From positions 1 to 64,000 of the forward strand of contig NZ_JAMOIH010000011.1 in NCBI RefSeq assembly GCF_024448955.1: a stretch of 64,000 nucleotides of DNA. Reading direction: 5' to 3'. Shown piece by piece: positions 19,992 through 29,836 of this stretch. The position numbers were made by a program, and so were the translations under genes. The notes beneath the pieces were generated by a model that ran no database searches, was not told where the DNA came from, and was given only the letters and a program-made list of their open reading frames with translations. Positions within the stretch are counted from its first letter, which is position 1. Every line of letters begins with the position of its first letter. Origin of the DNA: Stutzerimonas stutzeri (GTDB taxonomy: Bacteria; Pseudomonadota; Gammaproteobacteria; Pseudomonadales; Pseudomonadaceae).

Positions 19992-20317
19992 TCATCATCC
20001 GCCGACAGGACATTATCGAGATCGACATCGACGCCGGCTACCAATGATTGGAGCCGTTGGACGAGCCCAACATCCACAGATTGCAGCCGCTCGGGATGGC
20101 GTGTGATGTCAGCAGCCAGAAAGCCGAGGAACTGACCGAGCACTGGGTCGTCGCTGTCGGATGCTTCGACGCGCGTTAGCACCACTTCTCCGCTGGGGCG
20201 AATGGTGTAGTGAATCTTGTCGCGCTTGCCCAGCTTGAGAGCACGACGGACGGTTTCCGGCACCGTGGTCTGGTAGCGATCGGTAAGGGTGGATTCGACT
20301 TCGAAGGTGGCGGCCAT
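19988..20317 (-). CDS. prlF: Type II antitoxin PrlF (SohA)
   Basis: From ATG 20317 the protein has 109 residues. That start follows AGGAG by 6 bp and opens with MAATFEVES, whereas the longer frame from 20389 has an improbable N-terminus. It contains an AbrB-like swapped-hairpin DNA-binding domain (LTDRYQTTVPETVRRALKLGKRD split over residues 11-33). PrlF neutralises YhaV and represses its own operon. An inverted repeat 35 bp upstream is a likely operator. Confidence 0.92.
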   Translation of the reverse strand: MAATFEVESTLTDRYQTTVPETVRRALKLGKRDKIHYTIRPSGEVVLTRVEASDSDDPVLGQFLGFLAADITRHPERLQSVDVGLVQRLQSLVAGVDVDLDNVLSADDE

Positions 20318-20351
20318 GGCAGTCTCCTGCGGATCGGGTTTGACGCCCGCA

Positions 20352-20373
20352 TGGTAATGCAATCGCATTGCCA
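20352..20373. promoter_or_regulatory. Inverted repeat upstream of prlF-yhaV, likely autoregulatory operator
   Basis: TGGTAATGC, a 4-base centre starting at 20361, then GCATTGCCA form a near-perfect palindrome ending 35 bp before the prlF start. Antitoxins with AbrB-type domains bind such sites. No footprint is implied. Confidence 0.5.
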
Positions 20374-20620
20374 GAGCAATACGAAGCATTGTTTTCCTAC
20401 AGAACTCGTGTGCAACGGATTCGCTGGTCGCCTAGACATCACAGCCGCTGGAATCAACTTTTTCATAAACAACAGCGTCAGATCAAACCGCCCGGCCCTT
20501 GGAAAAGCCCGCCGTATCAGCTCAGGCAGCTTTGGGCCGAAGCCAGACCGCGGTCCATCTTGACCAGATGAACCAAAGTCGGCTTTCAACAAAGCAGGCA
20601 CCACACGAATAAGCTAGATA

Positions 20621-22840
20621 TCAGGCCGTCTCCGCAGGCTGGCTCACTAGAGCCAATGCCAAGGCCTTTGCTCCACCCAAGTCCAAATGCATCGTGGCGT
20701 AAGACTGCATGAGTAATGCTGGCGGAAGCACCCAATCCCATTTTTCTTGAGCCATGTTCTGTACGTCCGCCAGAACAGCGGATTCATCAATACCGTCCCA
20801 CTCGGCGATCTCACGCAGCTTGCTTTCAAGCGACGTCCGATCTCCCTCAACCTCGATGACCAACCCGCTGTTCTCACTGGCTAGTCCGGTGTGCGTCAAC
20901 AAGATGGCTAGGGCATCGTTTGTCCAATCGCCTCGCCAGCTGAAAAGGTAAGTCTTACCTCCGCTTTCGGTCATGCTCGAATGTGCCAGTCCAAGGTCCG
21001 AAAAAGCGCTACGTGCCTGAGCTAGTAGCTCTTGTGCCGTAGTATCAAGATAGGGGTAGACGTCCGCCTCCAACAAGACGCTCCTCATCTCTTGCCGAAC
21101 CCGATCATGTACACGGGCTCCAAGCCCGTCAAAGGACGGGGGAGCACCACCGGGATCGGATCTCACGACAACGACCTTGGCCTCAGTGTCCACGCTCGTT
21201 ACCCGCCAGCGGCGCCCAGCAAAGATGATTCGCTGATCGACGGTCAATGGCCTGGAGACGGGCAATGCGCCAAGTGGTTTGCCATCGCATACCAGGCGGA
21301 ACTCTTCATTACTGACAAATGCACTGTAGAAGTCGTAGTGGTTGATCAGGCGTTCCCCCACTACGCCGGGTAGCAGGAGCCCCGATGTTTCCTGGGTTAT
21401 CAAATCGCGCTCACCGAAGGCACGAAGCAAACTGAGGAAGCTGCCCTGCTCCACCCCAGTGAACGGACCACTGCGTATCAAGGTGCTCCAAAGCTCTGCA
21501 GCTGTAGCTCCACCCCGCTGGGCTATCACCGAGAGGCACTGCTGTACCAGCGTCGATAAATGAAGGCCATGAACACGAGGAGGCTCGAACCAGCCCTGCA
21601 TCAACAACCGGATCATCGCGATGCTTTGCAGCAAACCCTGGCGAAGTCGATCTGACAGGGGCGAGCCATCGTCTAGCTGACGCTCCTTGCAGTAACTTCG
21701 GAGAATGGCTGCCTCTCCCGGACGGCGTCCGGATCGCCCCAAGCGTTGACGCAAGCTAGCTACCGATGGCGGAGCCCCGATCTGCACTACCGTCTTGATG
21801 CTGCCGATATCGACCCCAAGCTCCAGCGTGGTAGTGCAGACTGCGGTGGCAGGCCGGTCACCGGCTTTCAGCGCTTTCTCGGTTTCCTCTCGAATGTCCT
21901 TCGCCAAACTGCCGTGATGCGGCCAGAACTCGTTCGGTACACCATCCTGCTCGCAACGGCGCCGCAGATTGTCAGCGAACCACTCAACCTGAGTTCGACT
22001 GTTGGGGAAGATCAAGTTATTGCTGCCCCGTAGCACCTGAAAGAGATGCTCTGCGATGGCATGGTCCGGAGAAAAAACATCGTCACCTTCAGGCTGTACC
22101 GGGAGCGTCTTCTTGGACTCCACATACCCTCTGATCTGAACCTTAAGTATCTGGCCACTACCCTTGGATTCGATCACCGACACATGATGAGGGGCATTGG
22201 GACGTAAGAAGGCAGCAGCCAGCGTCATGTCGCCCAACGTGGCGGAAAGACCAACCCTGGGCAGGGGGCGATCAATGATTGTTTCAACACGATGCATGAG
22301 TGACTGCAGCTGCTTGCCTCGCTCACTACCGATAAAGGCATGGAGCTCATCCACCACCAGGTACCGCAGGTTGGCAAACAATCCCGCTAGGCTGGTTCCC
22401 TTGTTCACGAACAGAGCTTCGAGCGACTCCGGCGTGATCAGCAGAATGCCTTCCGGGGACTTGAGGAAGCGATGTTTGCGGCTCGCTGAGATATCCCCAT
22501 GCCAAGCAATGACAGGAAGCTCAAGCTCATCGCAAAGCCTCGCCAAACGATCCCACTGGTCATTGATGAGAGCCTTCAGCGGGCTGATGTAAAGCACCGC
22601 CCCAGGCTTTTCCGTGTCCTGCAGGAGATTGGTAAGGATGGGCAGAAACGCGGCTTCGGTTTTGCCTGCAGCTGTAGCCGCCGCGATGATGACATCCTGG
22701 TCGGCCCCCAAGAGCGCAGGGATAGCACGCTCCTGGGCGTCCCGCAGGGAGGTCCAGCCCTCGGTCCATATCCAGCGCTGGATTCGCGGTTCAAGGAGTT
22801 CGAAGCCAACCGATTCAGAGCTGGAAGGTGGCAAGCTCAT
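20621..22840 (-). CDS. sngC: Lhr-like DEAD/DEAH helicase, Shango component SngC
   Basis: The protein of about 739 residues is a superfamily 2 helicase with Walker A (ATAAGKTEAAF), a DELH Walker B (VVDELHAF), motif III (GLSATLG) and motif VI (QRLGRSGRRPGE). The C-terminal extension resembles Lhr and BrxHI helicases. The start at 22840 (MSLPPSS) overlaps sngB by 26 bp; a start 9 bp earlier is also possible. Together with the next two genes this is the composition of the Shango anti-phage system: TerB-domain protein, ATPase and helicase. The role of the helicase in immunity is not known in detail. Confidence 0.87.
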   Translation of the reverse strand: MSLPPSSSESVGFELLEPRIQRWIWTEGWTSLRDAQERAIPALLGADQDVIIAAATAAGKTEAAFLPILTNLLQDTEKPGAVLYISPLKALINDQWDRLARLCDELELPVIAWHGDISASRKHRFLKSPEGILLITPESLEALFVNKGTSLAGLFANLRYLVVDELHAFIGSERGKQLQSLMHRVETIIDRPLPRVGLSATLGDMTLAAAFLRPNAPHHVSVIESKGSGQILKVQIRGYVESKKTLPVQPEGDDVFSPDHAIAEHLFQVLRGSNNLIFPNSRTQVEWFADNLRRRCEQDGVPNEFWPHHGSLAKDIREETEKALKAGDRPATAVCTTTLELGVDIGSIKTVVQIGAPPSVASLRQRLGRSGRRPGEAAILRSYCKERQLDDGSPLSDRLRQGLLQSIAMIRLLMQGWFEPPRVHGLHLSTLVQQCLSVIAQRGGATAAELWSTLIRSGPFTGVEQGSFLSLLRAFGERDLITQETSGLLLPGVVGERLINHYDFYSAFVSNEEFRLVCDGKPLGALPVSRPLTVDQRIIFAGRRWRVTSVDTEAKVVVVRSDPGGAPPSFDGLGARVHDRVRQEMRSVLLEADVYPYLDTTAQELLAQARSAFSDLGLAHSSMTESGGKTYLFSWRGDWTNDALAILLTHTGLASENSGLVIEVEGDRTSLESKLREIAEWDGIDESAVLADVQNMAQEKWDWVLPPALLMQSYATMHLDLGGAKALALALVSQPAETA

Positions 22841-24110
22841 CGTCCGCATCCACTTGGATATCGGCCTCACCGCCTCGATCCGGTGCAATCTCCACGGCAC
22901 CCAACAGGGTCCGCCAATCAGCGTCAGGATTCTGCTCCAACACCGCTAGCAGGCTGATGAATGCGGTAATGGTCGTCCGCGGGGTACGGAAGTAGGCCTC
23001 ACCCATCCGCTGGTTGCAGTGGGCCATAAACAGCGGCAATGCTTCGTCGGGTAGCAAATAGCGCTCGCTCACGCCTGCCGCGTATACATGACGCAGTTTC
23101 TGCAGCAGCACGTAGAAATCCTCAGGTGTCAGACTAGTGAGGCGTATGACAGGGCCGGACAGATCTACCAGCCCGGACTTGGCGAAGTTATTTTCAGCCA
23201 GACGCGACTGCAGCGCCGGATAGCTGTAGAGGCCGCGGCGCGTATCCATGAGAAATTCGGGTGTACCGCCCAGCACAAAACCAAGCCCCTCAGCAGAGCC
23301 CTGCAGGGAGTCATTGAGGATACGAAGAATCTGCTCGTAGTTAGCGTTACGAGCTTGGGTGTTGGAAAGTTTGTACAGGTTCACCAGCTCATCGAGACAT
23401 ACCATCAACCCGCTAAAGCCGGCCAACCGAACAAATCGCGCAAGCAGCTTGAGCTGATCGTAGACCGAACCATCGTCGACGATGGTTCGCACCCCCAGTG
23501 CGGTGCGGGCATCTGTCTTGGTAGTGAACTCGCCACGCAACCAGCGGATAGCATCAGCCTTGAGCTGCTCGTTACCCTCTTCGAAGCCTCTGCAATAGGC
23601 CGCGATTACATCAGCAAAGTCATAGCCGTTGACCATCTCTGTCAGTTGGTCTAGATGCTCGCGAATCACAGCCTCGCTGTCTTTGCCGGACGCTTTGGCT
23701 TCCTTTTTGGCCTGTGCCACGAATTTCTCGACTATTCCTTGCAGAGCGCCGCCATCAGGCTTAGTTCGGGTGGACATATTCTTGGCCAATTCGGCATACA
23801 GCGAGCGAGCCTGCCCACCAGTAGCATGGAGACGACGATCCGGGTTCAGATCGGCATGCATGGTGACGAGCTTGCGCTCCATCGCGATAGAGCGAACCAG
23901 GTTGAGGAAGAATGTCTTGCCTGCACCATACTCACCGATCACTACGCGGAACGCGGAACCGCTTTCCGCGAGGCGCTCCACATCACGGATGAGTGCTTCC
24001 AGCTCCCCGACACGCCCCACTTGAATCAGGTGCTGGCCTGCACGGGGAACGACGCCGGCGCGCAGGGACTGGATGACCGCATCGCGGTCCTTGGCTCTGA
24101 TGCTGCTCAT
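22815..24110 (-). CDS. sngB: BrxD-like (DUF2791) ATPase, Shango component SngB
   Basis: The 431-residue AAA-type ATPase has Walker A GEYGAGKTFFLN near residue 57 and Walker B GLMVCLDELVNLYK near residue 233. The whole length matches the DUF2791/BrxD group seen in BREX type 2 and in TerB-linked DNA-processing systems. Its start overlaps sngA by four bases and its end overlaps sngC, so the three genes are translationally coupled. It may load or control the helicase on phage DNA; that is inference. Confidence 0.88.
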   Translation of the reverse strand: MSSIRAKDRDAVIQSLRAGVVPRAGQHLIQVGRVGELEALIRDVERLAESGSAFRVVIGEYGAGKTFFLNLVRSIAMERKLVTMHADLNPDRRLHATGGQARSLYAELAKNMSTRTKPDGGALQGIVEKFVAQAKKEAKASGKDSEAVIREHLDQLTEMVNGYDFADVIAAYCRGFEEGNEQLKADAIRWLRGEFTTKTDARTALGVRTIVDDGSVYDQLKLLARFVRLAGFSGLMVCLDELVNLYKLSNTQARNANYEQILRILNDSLQGSAEGLGFVLGGTPEFLMDTRRGLYSYPALQSRLAENNFAKSGLVDLSGPVIRLTSLTPEDFYVLLQKLRHVYAAGVSERYLLPDEALPLFMAHCNQRMGEAYFRTPRTTITAFISLLAVLEQNPDADWRTLLGAVEIAPDRGGEADIQVDADDELATFQL

Positions 24111-26590
24111 AGCGGTAGTTTGTCCATAATGTCAGGGTTGACTTCGAAGGGGTCTTCCCCTTCGGTGACTGGCATATCGAAATGCTCAAATGCCATGTCG
24201 TTGATCTGCTCCAATGCTCCGTCGAGCATGAGTTCCATATCGCTTGCTACGGCCCCCAACTCGTCACGAGACCACTCGGTACGGGATACGAGTACACGCA
24301 GGAAGGCTGAGTGATCGGCGTCTAAGCCACAAACGGAGGAAGTATCCTCAACAGTCTCTTCCACAACTACGTCATCTGGCTCAGCAGTCTTGTCGTCAAC
24401 GAAAACCTGAGCCAGCAGCGCAGATACCTGTTCCGTTTCACGCTGCAACTGAGCGATGCGCTCCTTGTCCAGAGCAAATCCGCCAACGGGCTTGGACGGA
24501 GTTGCTCCGGGTATGGAAGGCGTTGTCTGCGATGAGCCTACGGGGCTGCCACTAGCGGCCACATGAAGGTCGCTGTACAGCGATTGCGGATCCAGCTGCA
24601 GGGTCTTGTAGACGCGCTCCAGCAACTTCACCTCTGCGGGGCTAACCTCGCCGTCGACCTGCGCCAAGTGAGCGAGAAAAGCCGCCACAACCCTCTTCGC
24701 CGGCTCGGCCAGGGGCTCCAGTTTCTTCTTCAGGCTTTGCAGGGTTGGTGGCTGGTTAAGCTGCAGACGCAGGTGGGCCTTCAGGCGTTTCCGATGAGCA
24801 CCGCTCAGGTGACTCCAGGAGTCGATATGCTGGGATAGCAGCATAATTTCCTGCGGCGACGTGTCACCATCGGCCGCCGCCACAGCACAAGCAAGGTCCA
24901 ACGTAACAGAGGCGGCGCTATAAGCCGGCGAAGAACGCAGATCACCATCTTCAGCCTGGGTCGCAAAGAGCGCCACATTGTCCTCTGCCTTGGGTGTTCG
25001 GCTGCCTGTCAGCACATCCGGCTCGATACCGATGTGTAAAGACTCCAGAGCGCGGGCGAGCGTCAGAACCTTGTCTCGCGACAGGCTACTTGCACTCTGC
25101 AGTCGCCCTGCCAGCTCACCGAAGCTCATGACCACCATGCCGTCACCGATGCGTTGCTTTAGCTCGGCGAGCGCTGTTCGAGCTGCTGGCGGCCACAGGT
25201 TTACGGGCAGCTGTAACAGCCCTTCTAGTGCATCAGGAGTGCCGGGGTTGCGGCCGAGATAACGACTGTAGGGCTCCAACTGCACCGTGCATTCGTCAAC
25301 CAACTGCTGCAGCTTCTTCCGAGCTGCGCTAGTCGCAGTGACATCAGGGATACCGGATAGGCCATCCAGCTCTTGGGGTGGTAGACCCGCAGAAGCGGTG
25401 TTGTATTGGAGTCTCAGACGGGTCTTGTTCTGAGGGAGCACCATACCGGCGCCATAACGTTCCTCGTAGCGCATGCAGAACAACTGGGCGAACGCTTCTT
25501 TACAGCGGGTTACGGGTGTCCGCTTCCCGATGTTGTGATCAGACAGCACCCAGGCCAACGCCCAGTCAGCCGGCATTGGTTGCTTGTCAGCCGCCAACTG
25601 ACCCAGGCCAATACGCAGCTCTACAGGCATTTCGTAGCCGTAAGGTAACGGTGCCGGCGGCGCCTTTTGATAGCGCCTGGCGAGTATTTGGCCTTGGCGG
25701 AGGAAGTCTACGAAGCGACTGGCGTAGTTATTGAAGGAGTTATTCTTGCCATAGATCGAGAGCAGCCGCTCCACCTCGGCAATTATGATAGGTATGTCGG
25801 CCGCGGCAGCCTGATCCGTCTTGGCGTCGACAAAAACCCTACGCTCAAGACCGTAGAAGAATAGGAACACGTAGCCGATGTTGGCATGCGGAGCCTTTCG
25901 ACCACTGGATAGCCATTGCAAATATGCGCGGCGGGCCTCAGGAGAGATGCTGTCGTAACTGGGCCAGTAAGAGGTGAGACGCTCAGATATATCGACGATG
26001 CCCCGTGCGACCTTCAGTTTCGGGTTGATCAGTGACGGTTCCGAAGGTCCATTGCGCCTGTTTTTATCTTCGCCGACGTAGATCAGACCAATTGGGATAT
26101 TTTCGCCCGCCACTTCGATGGTTTCGCCAGCAGAAAGCCACCGCACGTTGGCACTATTCAGGTTCGCCGGCGCGCTCGGAATTCGGTGGGAAGGCCGCTC
26201 AGTGGCCTCCAAAGTTACGGTAAAAAAGCCAGAGTCGTCTCGCTTTGCCGAAACCTGCCGGGGCGACGCCGAGACTTGCGCAGGAGCAGAGGGCTCACTT
26301 AGTGGCGAGACCTCATCCAATGAAAACGTCAGGCCGGTGCTTATGCCGAGGTCCGAGGAACTTGAACGAGCTCCCCCTTGGGGTGGCCGCATAGTTGTTG
26401 CCGAAGACATGACTGACGGTTTGCTGAAGGCCTTTATTACTAGCCACCCGCCTATGCCGACAATGAGTGCTCCGCCCAAGAAAACCCAAACACCCTTGGG
26501 AACGGAAGCAAGCCCCCCAATCACTAGGGCACACAGAACCATCGCTCCAGATACACCAGACTTGCTGCTGCGCTTACGCTTCCCTGCCAT
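24107..26590 (-). CDS. sngA: Membrane-anchored TerB-domain protein, Shango component SngA
   Basis: The 827-residue protein opens with a basic tail (MAGKRKRSSKS) and two hydrophobic helices (about residues 15-55) that should anchor it in the inner membrane. A TerB-N region follows at about 145-260, then a helical middle, a TerB-like tandem (around residues 545-665, with AAADGDTSPQE and AQVDGEVSPAE repeats) and a TerB-C tail. The two D-G-D/E motifs resemble the metal-binding helices of TerB. In Shango this subunit is the likely sensor or membrane scaffold. It is the first gene of the operon. Confidence 0.87.
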   Translation of the reverse strand: MAGKRKRSSKSGVSGAMVLCALVIGGLASVPKGVWVFLGGALIVGIGGWLVIKAFSKPSVMSSATTMRPPQGGARSSSSDLGISTGLTFSLDEVSPLSEPSAPAQVSASPRQVSAKRDDSGFFTVTLEATERPSHRIPSAPANLNSANVRWLSAGETIEVAGENIPIGLIYVGEDKNRRNGPSEPSLINPKLKVARGIVDISERLTSYWPSYDSISPEARRAYLQWLSSGRKAPHANIGYVFLFFYGLERRVFVDAKTDQAAAADIPIIIAEVERLLSIYGKNNSFNNYASRFVDFLRQGQILARRYQKAPPAPLPYGYEMPVELRIGLGQLAADKQPMPADWALAWVLSDHNIGKRTPVTRCKEAFAQLFCMRYEERYGAGMVLPQNKTRLRLQYNTASAGLPPQELDGLSGIPDVTATSAARKKLQQLVDECTVQLEPYSRYLGRNPGTPDALEGLLQLPVNLWPPAARTALAELKQRIGDGMVVMSFGELAGRLQSASSLSRDKVLTLARALESLHIGIEPDVLTGSRTPKAEDNVALFATQAEDGDLRSSPAYSAASVTLDLACAVAAADGDTSPQEIMLLSQHIDSWSHLSGAHRKRLKAHLRLQLNQPPTLQSLKKKLEPLAEPAKRVVAAFLAHLAQVDGEVSPAEVKLLERVYKTLQLDPQSLYSDLHVAASGSPVGSSQTTPSIPGATPSKPVGGFALDKERIAQLQRETEQVSALLAQVFVDDKTAEPDDVVVEETVEDTSSVCGLDADHSAFLRVLVSRTEWSRDELGAVASDMELMLDGALEQINDMAFEHFDMPVTEGEDPFEVNPDIMDKLPL

Positions 26591-26798
26591 CGCTTCGACT
26601 CCCTATACAAGCATGCTGGCCATTTAGCAGTATCGGCAATTCGGGTGCATCAGCCAATACCTCGCGCCAAGCTACGTGTTGAATCTCTTTATGATGTTAT
26701 CCAGATGTGTTCCGTATGCACTGGTGAGATGGCGGCTCGATGCGAGCCGGGCGGCCACGGGGTTGAATTGATGAGCAGGCTCAGCGCCGTCCGCCCTA

Positions 26799-27452
26799 CT
26801 ACGTCGGTTGCCTCGCGCTGAGCAGTAACTGCGCTAACCGTGCCTGATTACGCGCATCGTCGATGGCCCTGTGATGCTCACCCTCCCAGGAAAGGCCTAT
26901 GCTTTCCACTGCACACTTCAGCCCTAGCGCACGGCAAGCGAAAATCTTCCAAAAGCACTTCTTTAGATTGATATGACGCGCCGGATCCAGCAATACATCT
27001 ACCCCTGCTCTGAAAGCGTCCTCCTTCAGCTGGTTTCGGTCGTAATCGCCCCAAGAGCACCAGCGCCAGCCTTCTGTATTTCGCGGCCTCAGCCAGTCAC
27101 CAAGCTGATCTTGTACCTCCGCGAAACGCTTTGCAGTATCGACGTCAGATTGAGATATGCCGGTCAGCCCCGTGCAAAACTCAGTTAGCGTGGGGCGAAG
27201 TAGCGGCCGGACAAACTGTCCGAAATGATCGACAATCCTGTACTCCGACTGAACATCCAACAGCGCGATGCCGATTTCGATCGTCTCCATCTCGTCGCGC
27301 TGGACCTCCAATACGTGAGCGTTCCGGGCCGCCTCGTTTAGGCCAGCAGGGTAGTCATCGCAAGTCGCTTCCAGATCCACGCAAAGTAACCAGCGACTTT
27401 CTCCAAGTTGTTGACGAAGCGCATCAAGCTGCCCCCAACGCTTTACCTGCAT
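26799..27452 (-). CDS. DEDDh 3'-5' exonuclease (DnaQ/ERI1-like)
   Basis: From ATG 27452 the protein has 217 residues. Exo I is D26-x-E28 (VDLEATC), Exo II includes the D in GDYDRNQL, and Exo III has the H-x4-D pattern in HHRAIDDARNQA. These are the DEDDh exonuclease acids, most like KapD/ERI1 nucleases. Longer starts up to 27680 run over the next gene and look non-native. It lies 208 bp upstream of sngA on the same strand. It may be an accessory nuclease of the Shango locus or just a neighbour. Confidence 0.85.
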   Translation of the reverse strand: MQVKRWGQLDALRQQLGESRWLLCVDLEATCDDYPAGLNEAARNAHVLEVQRDEMETIEIGIALLDVQSEYRIVDHFGQFVRPLLRPTLTEFCTGLTGISQSDVDTAKRFAEVQDQLGDWLRPRNTEGWRWCSWGDYDRNQLKEDAFRAGVDVLLDPARHINLKKCFWKIFACRALGLKCAVESIGLSWEGEHHRAIDDARNQARLAQLLLSARQPT

Positions 27453-27544
27453 GACACCCCGCTCTTCTTTTCCAGAGGATATAAACCTACGAGCATCAGC
27501 ACGGACCGTCGGCTCAGTTTTATAGTAGTGACACGAGAAACGGA

Positions 27545-27919
27545 TCACTGAATCGTTACTGGGGTTGCGTGTATGCCTTTTGCCCTCTGTGCCAACAGCC
27601 AATCCAGTGACAGGCGCCCGCCGTCTTCTTTGAAAGTCACAATAACGTACAAGCTGCCCGTGGCGGTAAACAGCGCCCAAAACCCGCCATGCTCATGAGC
27701 TTTCAGTACATCGGAGGTCCGAACCCGGTGACCGTCCTGGAACCTTCCATACACATCCGCCCGCACGTGACGATGAACCACGCCGATACAACAGCCTGCG
27801 ATTAAATAAGCGTCCGTGAGATACGCCGTAACTTCCCTACCAAAAGACATATCCATTGCTCGCGACAACGCGTCAGATACATCACGTGTTTGGTCGATAC
27901 TTCGTTTAGTTGAACTCAT
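27545..27919 (-). CDS. Unknown island protein
   Basis: The 124-residue protein from ATG 27919 (MSSTKRSIDQ) is not recognised. It contains a mixed alpha/beta stretch (REVTAYLTDAYLIAGCCIGVV) and ends with DWLLAQRAKG. No signal peptide or clear membrane segment. It is the last of three closely spaced minus-strand genes of similar type, with a 52-bp gap to the previous one. Confidence 0.55.
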   Translation of the reverse strand: MSSTKRSIDQTRDVSDALSRAMDMSFGREVTAYLTDAYLIAGCCIGVVHRHVRADVYGRFQDGHRVRTSDVLKAHEHGGFWALFTATGSLYVIVTFKEDGGRLSLDWLLAQRAKGIHATPVTIQ

Positions 27920-27971
27920 CACGTCAGCACCCAAATTCGGATCAAAACTCGTTGCCTCCCCCCACTAACGG

Positions 27972-28286
27972 CTAGCTGTCCAACCAATAATCGTCTCGAC
28001 CAATACGCCCAAACTTATAGTCTTCATGCTGCGGGGCGTCGCCAAACAAATGATGTATGCGTCGCTCCTGTCGCAGGTACGCCAAGGTCATGAAGAAGCA
28101 GGTTTCACACATCCGTACGCGATAACGCTCACCGTCATGTCGCGCGCCGTATCCCCAGTGCGCTTGCAGCACACCGAACTGTTCGCCGTACCCAGGCACT
28201 CGCATGGAGGTACCACAGACGTCGCAAGACACATCGGGGTGTCGGTTGTCTGGTACGTCCATGCCCGCCAATATCTGACTACGCAT
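27972..28286 (-). CDS. Small protein with two CxxC motifs, probable zinc ribbon
   Basis: From ATG 28286 the protein has 104 residues. CDVCGTSM near residue 21 and CETCFFM near residue 58 form a four-cysteine set typical of a zinc ribbon. The start overlaps the stop of the upstream gene by one base (TGATG), which supports this start and translational coupling. Function unknown; a nucleic-acid or protein-binding role is possible. Confidence 0.65.
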   Translation of the reverse strand: MRSQILAGMDVPDNRHPDVSCDVCGTSMRVPGYGEQFGVLQAHWGYGARHDGERYRVRMCETCFFMTLAYLRQERRIHHLFGDAPQHEDYKFGRIGRDDYWLDS

Positions 28287-28690
28287 CAAAAAATCCTCAA
28301 CACAGTAGTGAGCTCGGCGCTTTTGCGAGCCCCCGGGCCAACAAGCACATATCGCGTATTGCGCGTTCTGAATATGCACCCATCGGCAAACTCAATCAGT
28401 TGCGTTGTTCGCAGCCAGTCACCCTCTTGGAAACGGTGGGCACTGTCGTACAGCACGCGGCCGGCATACACCATCGCGGGCTGTTGCCCGGACGCGAGTA
28501 ACGTTTCTCGTATCGCGTCAGGCATGATGAGATCGATCCATATCCAGTCACGCACAACACAGAACGGCACCTCGTCAAACAACGCAGCCACTGAGCCGCG
28601 CGCGCACGCCTCTGCTAACGACATCTCGATACCAGGCATTACCTCACCCGGGGCGTATAACAAATGAGATACTTTCTTTAAATCGTCCAT
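28286..28690 (-). CDS. Unknown conserved island protein, DUF6957-like
   Basis: The 134-residue protein opens MDDLKKVSHLLYAPGEVMPG and contains FCVVRDWIWIDL and FRTRNTRYVLVGPGARKS. By memory this resembles the DUF6957 family, which is common in Pseudomonas accessory DNA; that assignment is tentative. It leads a three-gene run with a coupled zinc-ribbon gene. No function is known. Confidence 0.65.
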   Translation of the reverse strand: MDDLKKVSHLLYAPGEVMPGIEMSLAEACARGSVAALFDEVPFCVVRDWIWIDLIMPDAIRETLLASGQQPAMVYAGRVLYDSAHRFQEGDWLRTTQLIEFADGCIFRTRNTRYVLVGPGARKSAELTTVLRIF

Positions 28691-29836
28691 ACCATCTCTC
28701 TATCTGAGCCATAGATGTCTAGAGGCAGAATCTGGGCAAAACGTCCCTACCTTGACGAACCTACCAAGTATGAAAAGCTTGTTTTCCAATGAGCGTCAGT
28801 TCTGACTATTAATATATGGCCTGAAGATCTTAAAGGCGAGCAGCGCAACCCCATCAACCTTCATCATTAAACTACGTACTTTATTCATCGATGCAGGTCT
28901 AGAGCATCGCCCCACTACGCTCAGCATTGGACAAAAAACAGCAAACTGAAAACTAAGGCAATGAAAATAATCCAATTCCGACCACTGCTCGTCAAGCACT
29001 TTTAGAAAACAAAAAGCCAACCACCGACCACTGGTATTTGTAATACATATATATTGACAAATATCGCCAACACTCACGCACCAGAAAAGCACGAAGATAG
29101 CTCTATCGGACGCATCTTGAACTCGGTCAATGACTATTAGGGATCGACACCTATCTCCACGGTCGATGGGAGACTTATTCAACCGGTCCGGAGTCGCCCT
29201 TTCGAATTTTGAAATTTCGCACCGGCGGTTATCACCACAAGCGAGGCGCGTCTGTGACGCGGAAGGGTACTGCGAATCATCACGACTACTTAAATGGCAA
29301 ACGGAAGCAGATGATCTTAGTAATTTGTTGCAAGGGGCAGCTTTAAGAAAGTCGGTGTGCGCTGAGATCTGATTAGTATCACTTAGCCACCTATCTCATG
29401 CACGCATGAAGCGCGTCACGTGTCGCAAGACGAACGGCGGCGCCACGAAAATAATTGGAATTATGGCTCAGCAATAATTATGGCTTGTTCATAATTTCAC
29501 ATAACCGCAACGTTACGGAAAAAAACGCAATTAATTACGGTCTGTAGTTGACTTCGACAGCTGCCCCACGCCCCCCCCAGCGAGGGGATAGACTAAGCAG
29601 GTTAGCTAACTTAAGGTGACAGGCAGTGAATCTGAAAGTGATCCAGCCAACACGCCATTACGGCTGCGGCCCCTCTCCTTCACAGTGACCCTTGATCGGA
29701 TGCTCATCGGACAAGCAGCTTCGGAAAGGCTTTATCCTCGTAACCAGTGACCATGCTGGAGCGAGGTATTCGGGGCCAATCAAGCACGTCGGTTGAATGC
29801 GCCAGCCTACGATACCCTGTCGTAACGGGATGTCTA
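28691..29836. other. Long intergenic region, A+T-rich
   Basis: No gene that I can support in about 1.1 kb. A decamer AATTATGGCT occurs twice 17 bp apart at 29459 and 29476, followed by another ATAATT, and may be a protein-binding site. A frame at 28796-29182 (minus) is cysteine- and hydrophobic-rich without any pattern typical of a gene. Confidence 0.45.

Noticed and set aside
28796..29182. 128-codon minus-strand frame
   Set aside because: No ribosome site or recognisable pattern; composition looks random.
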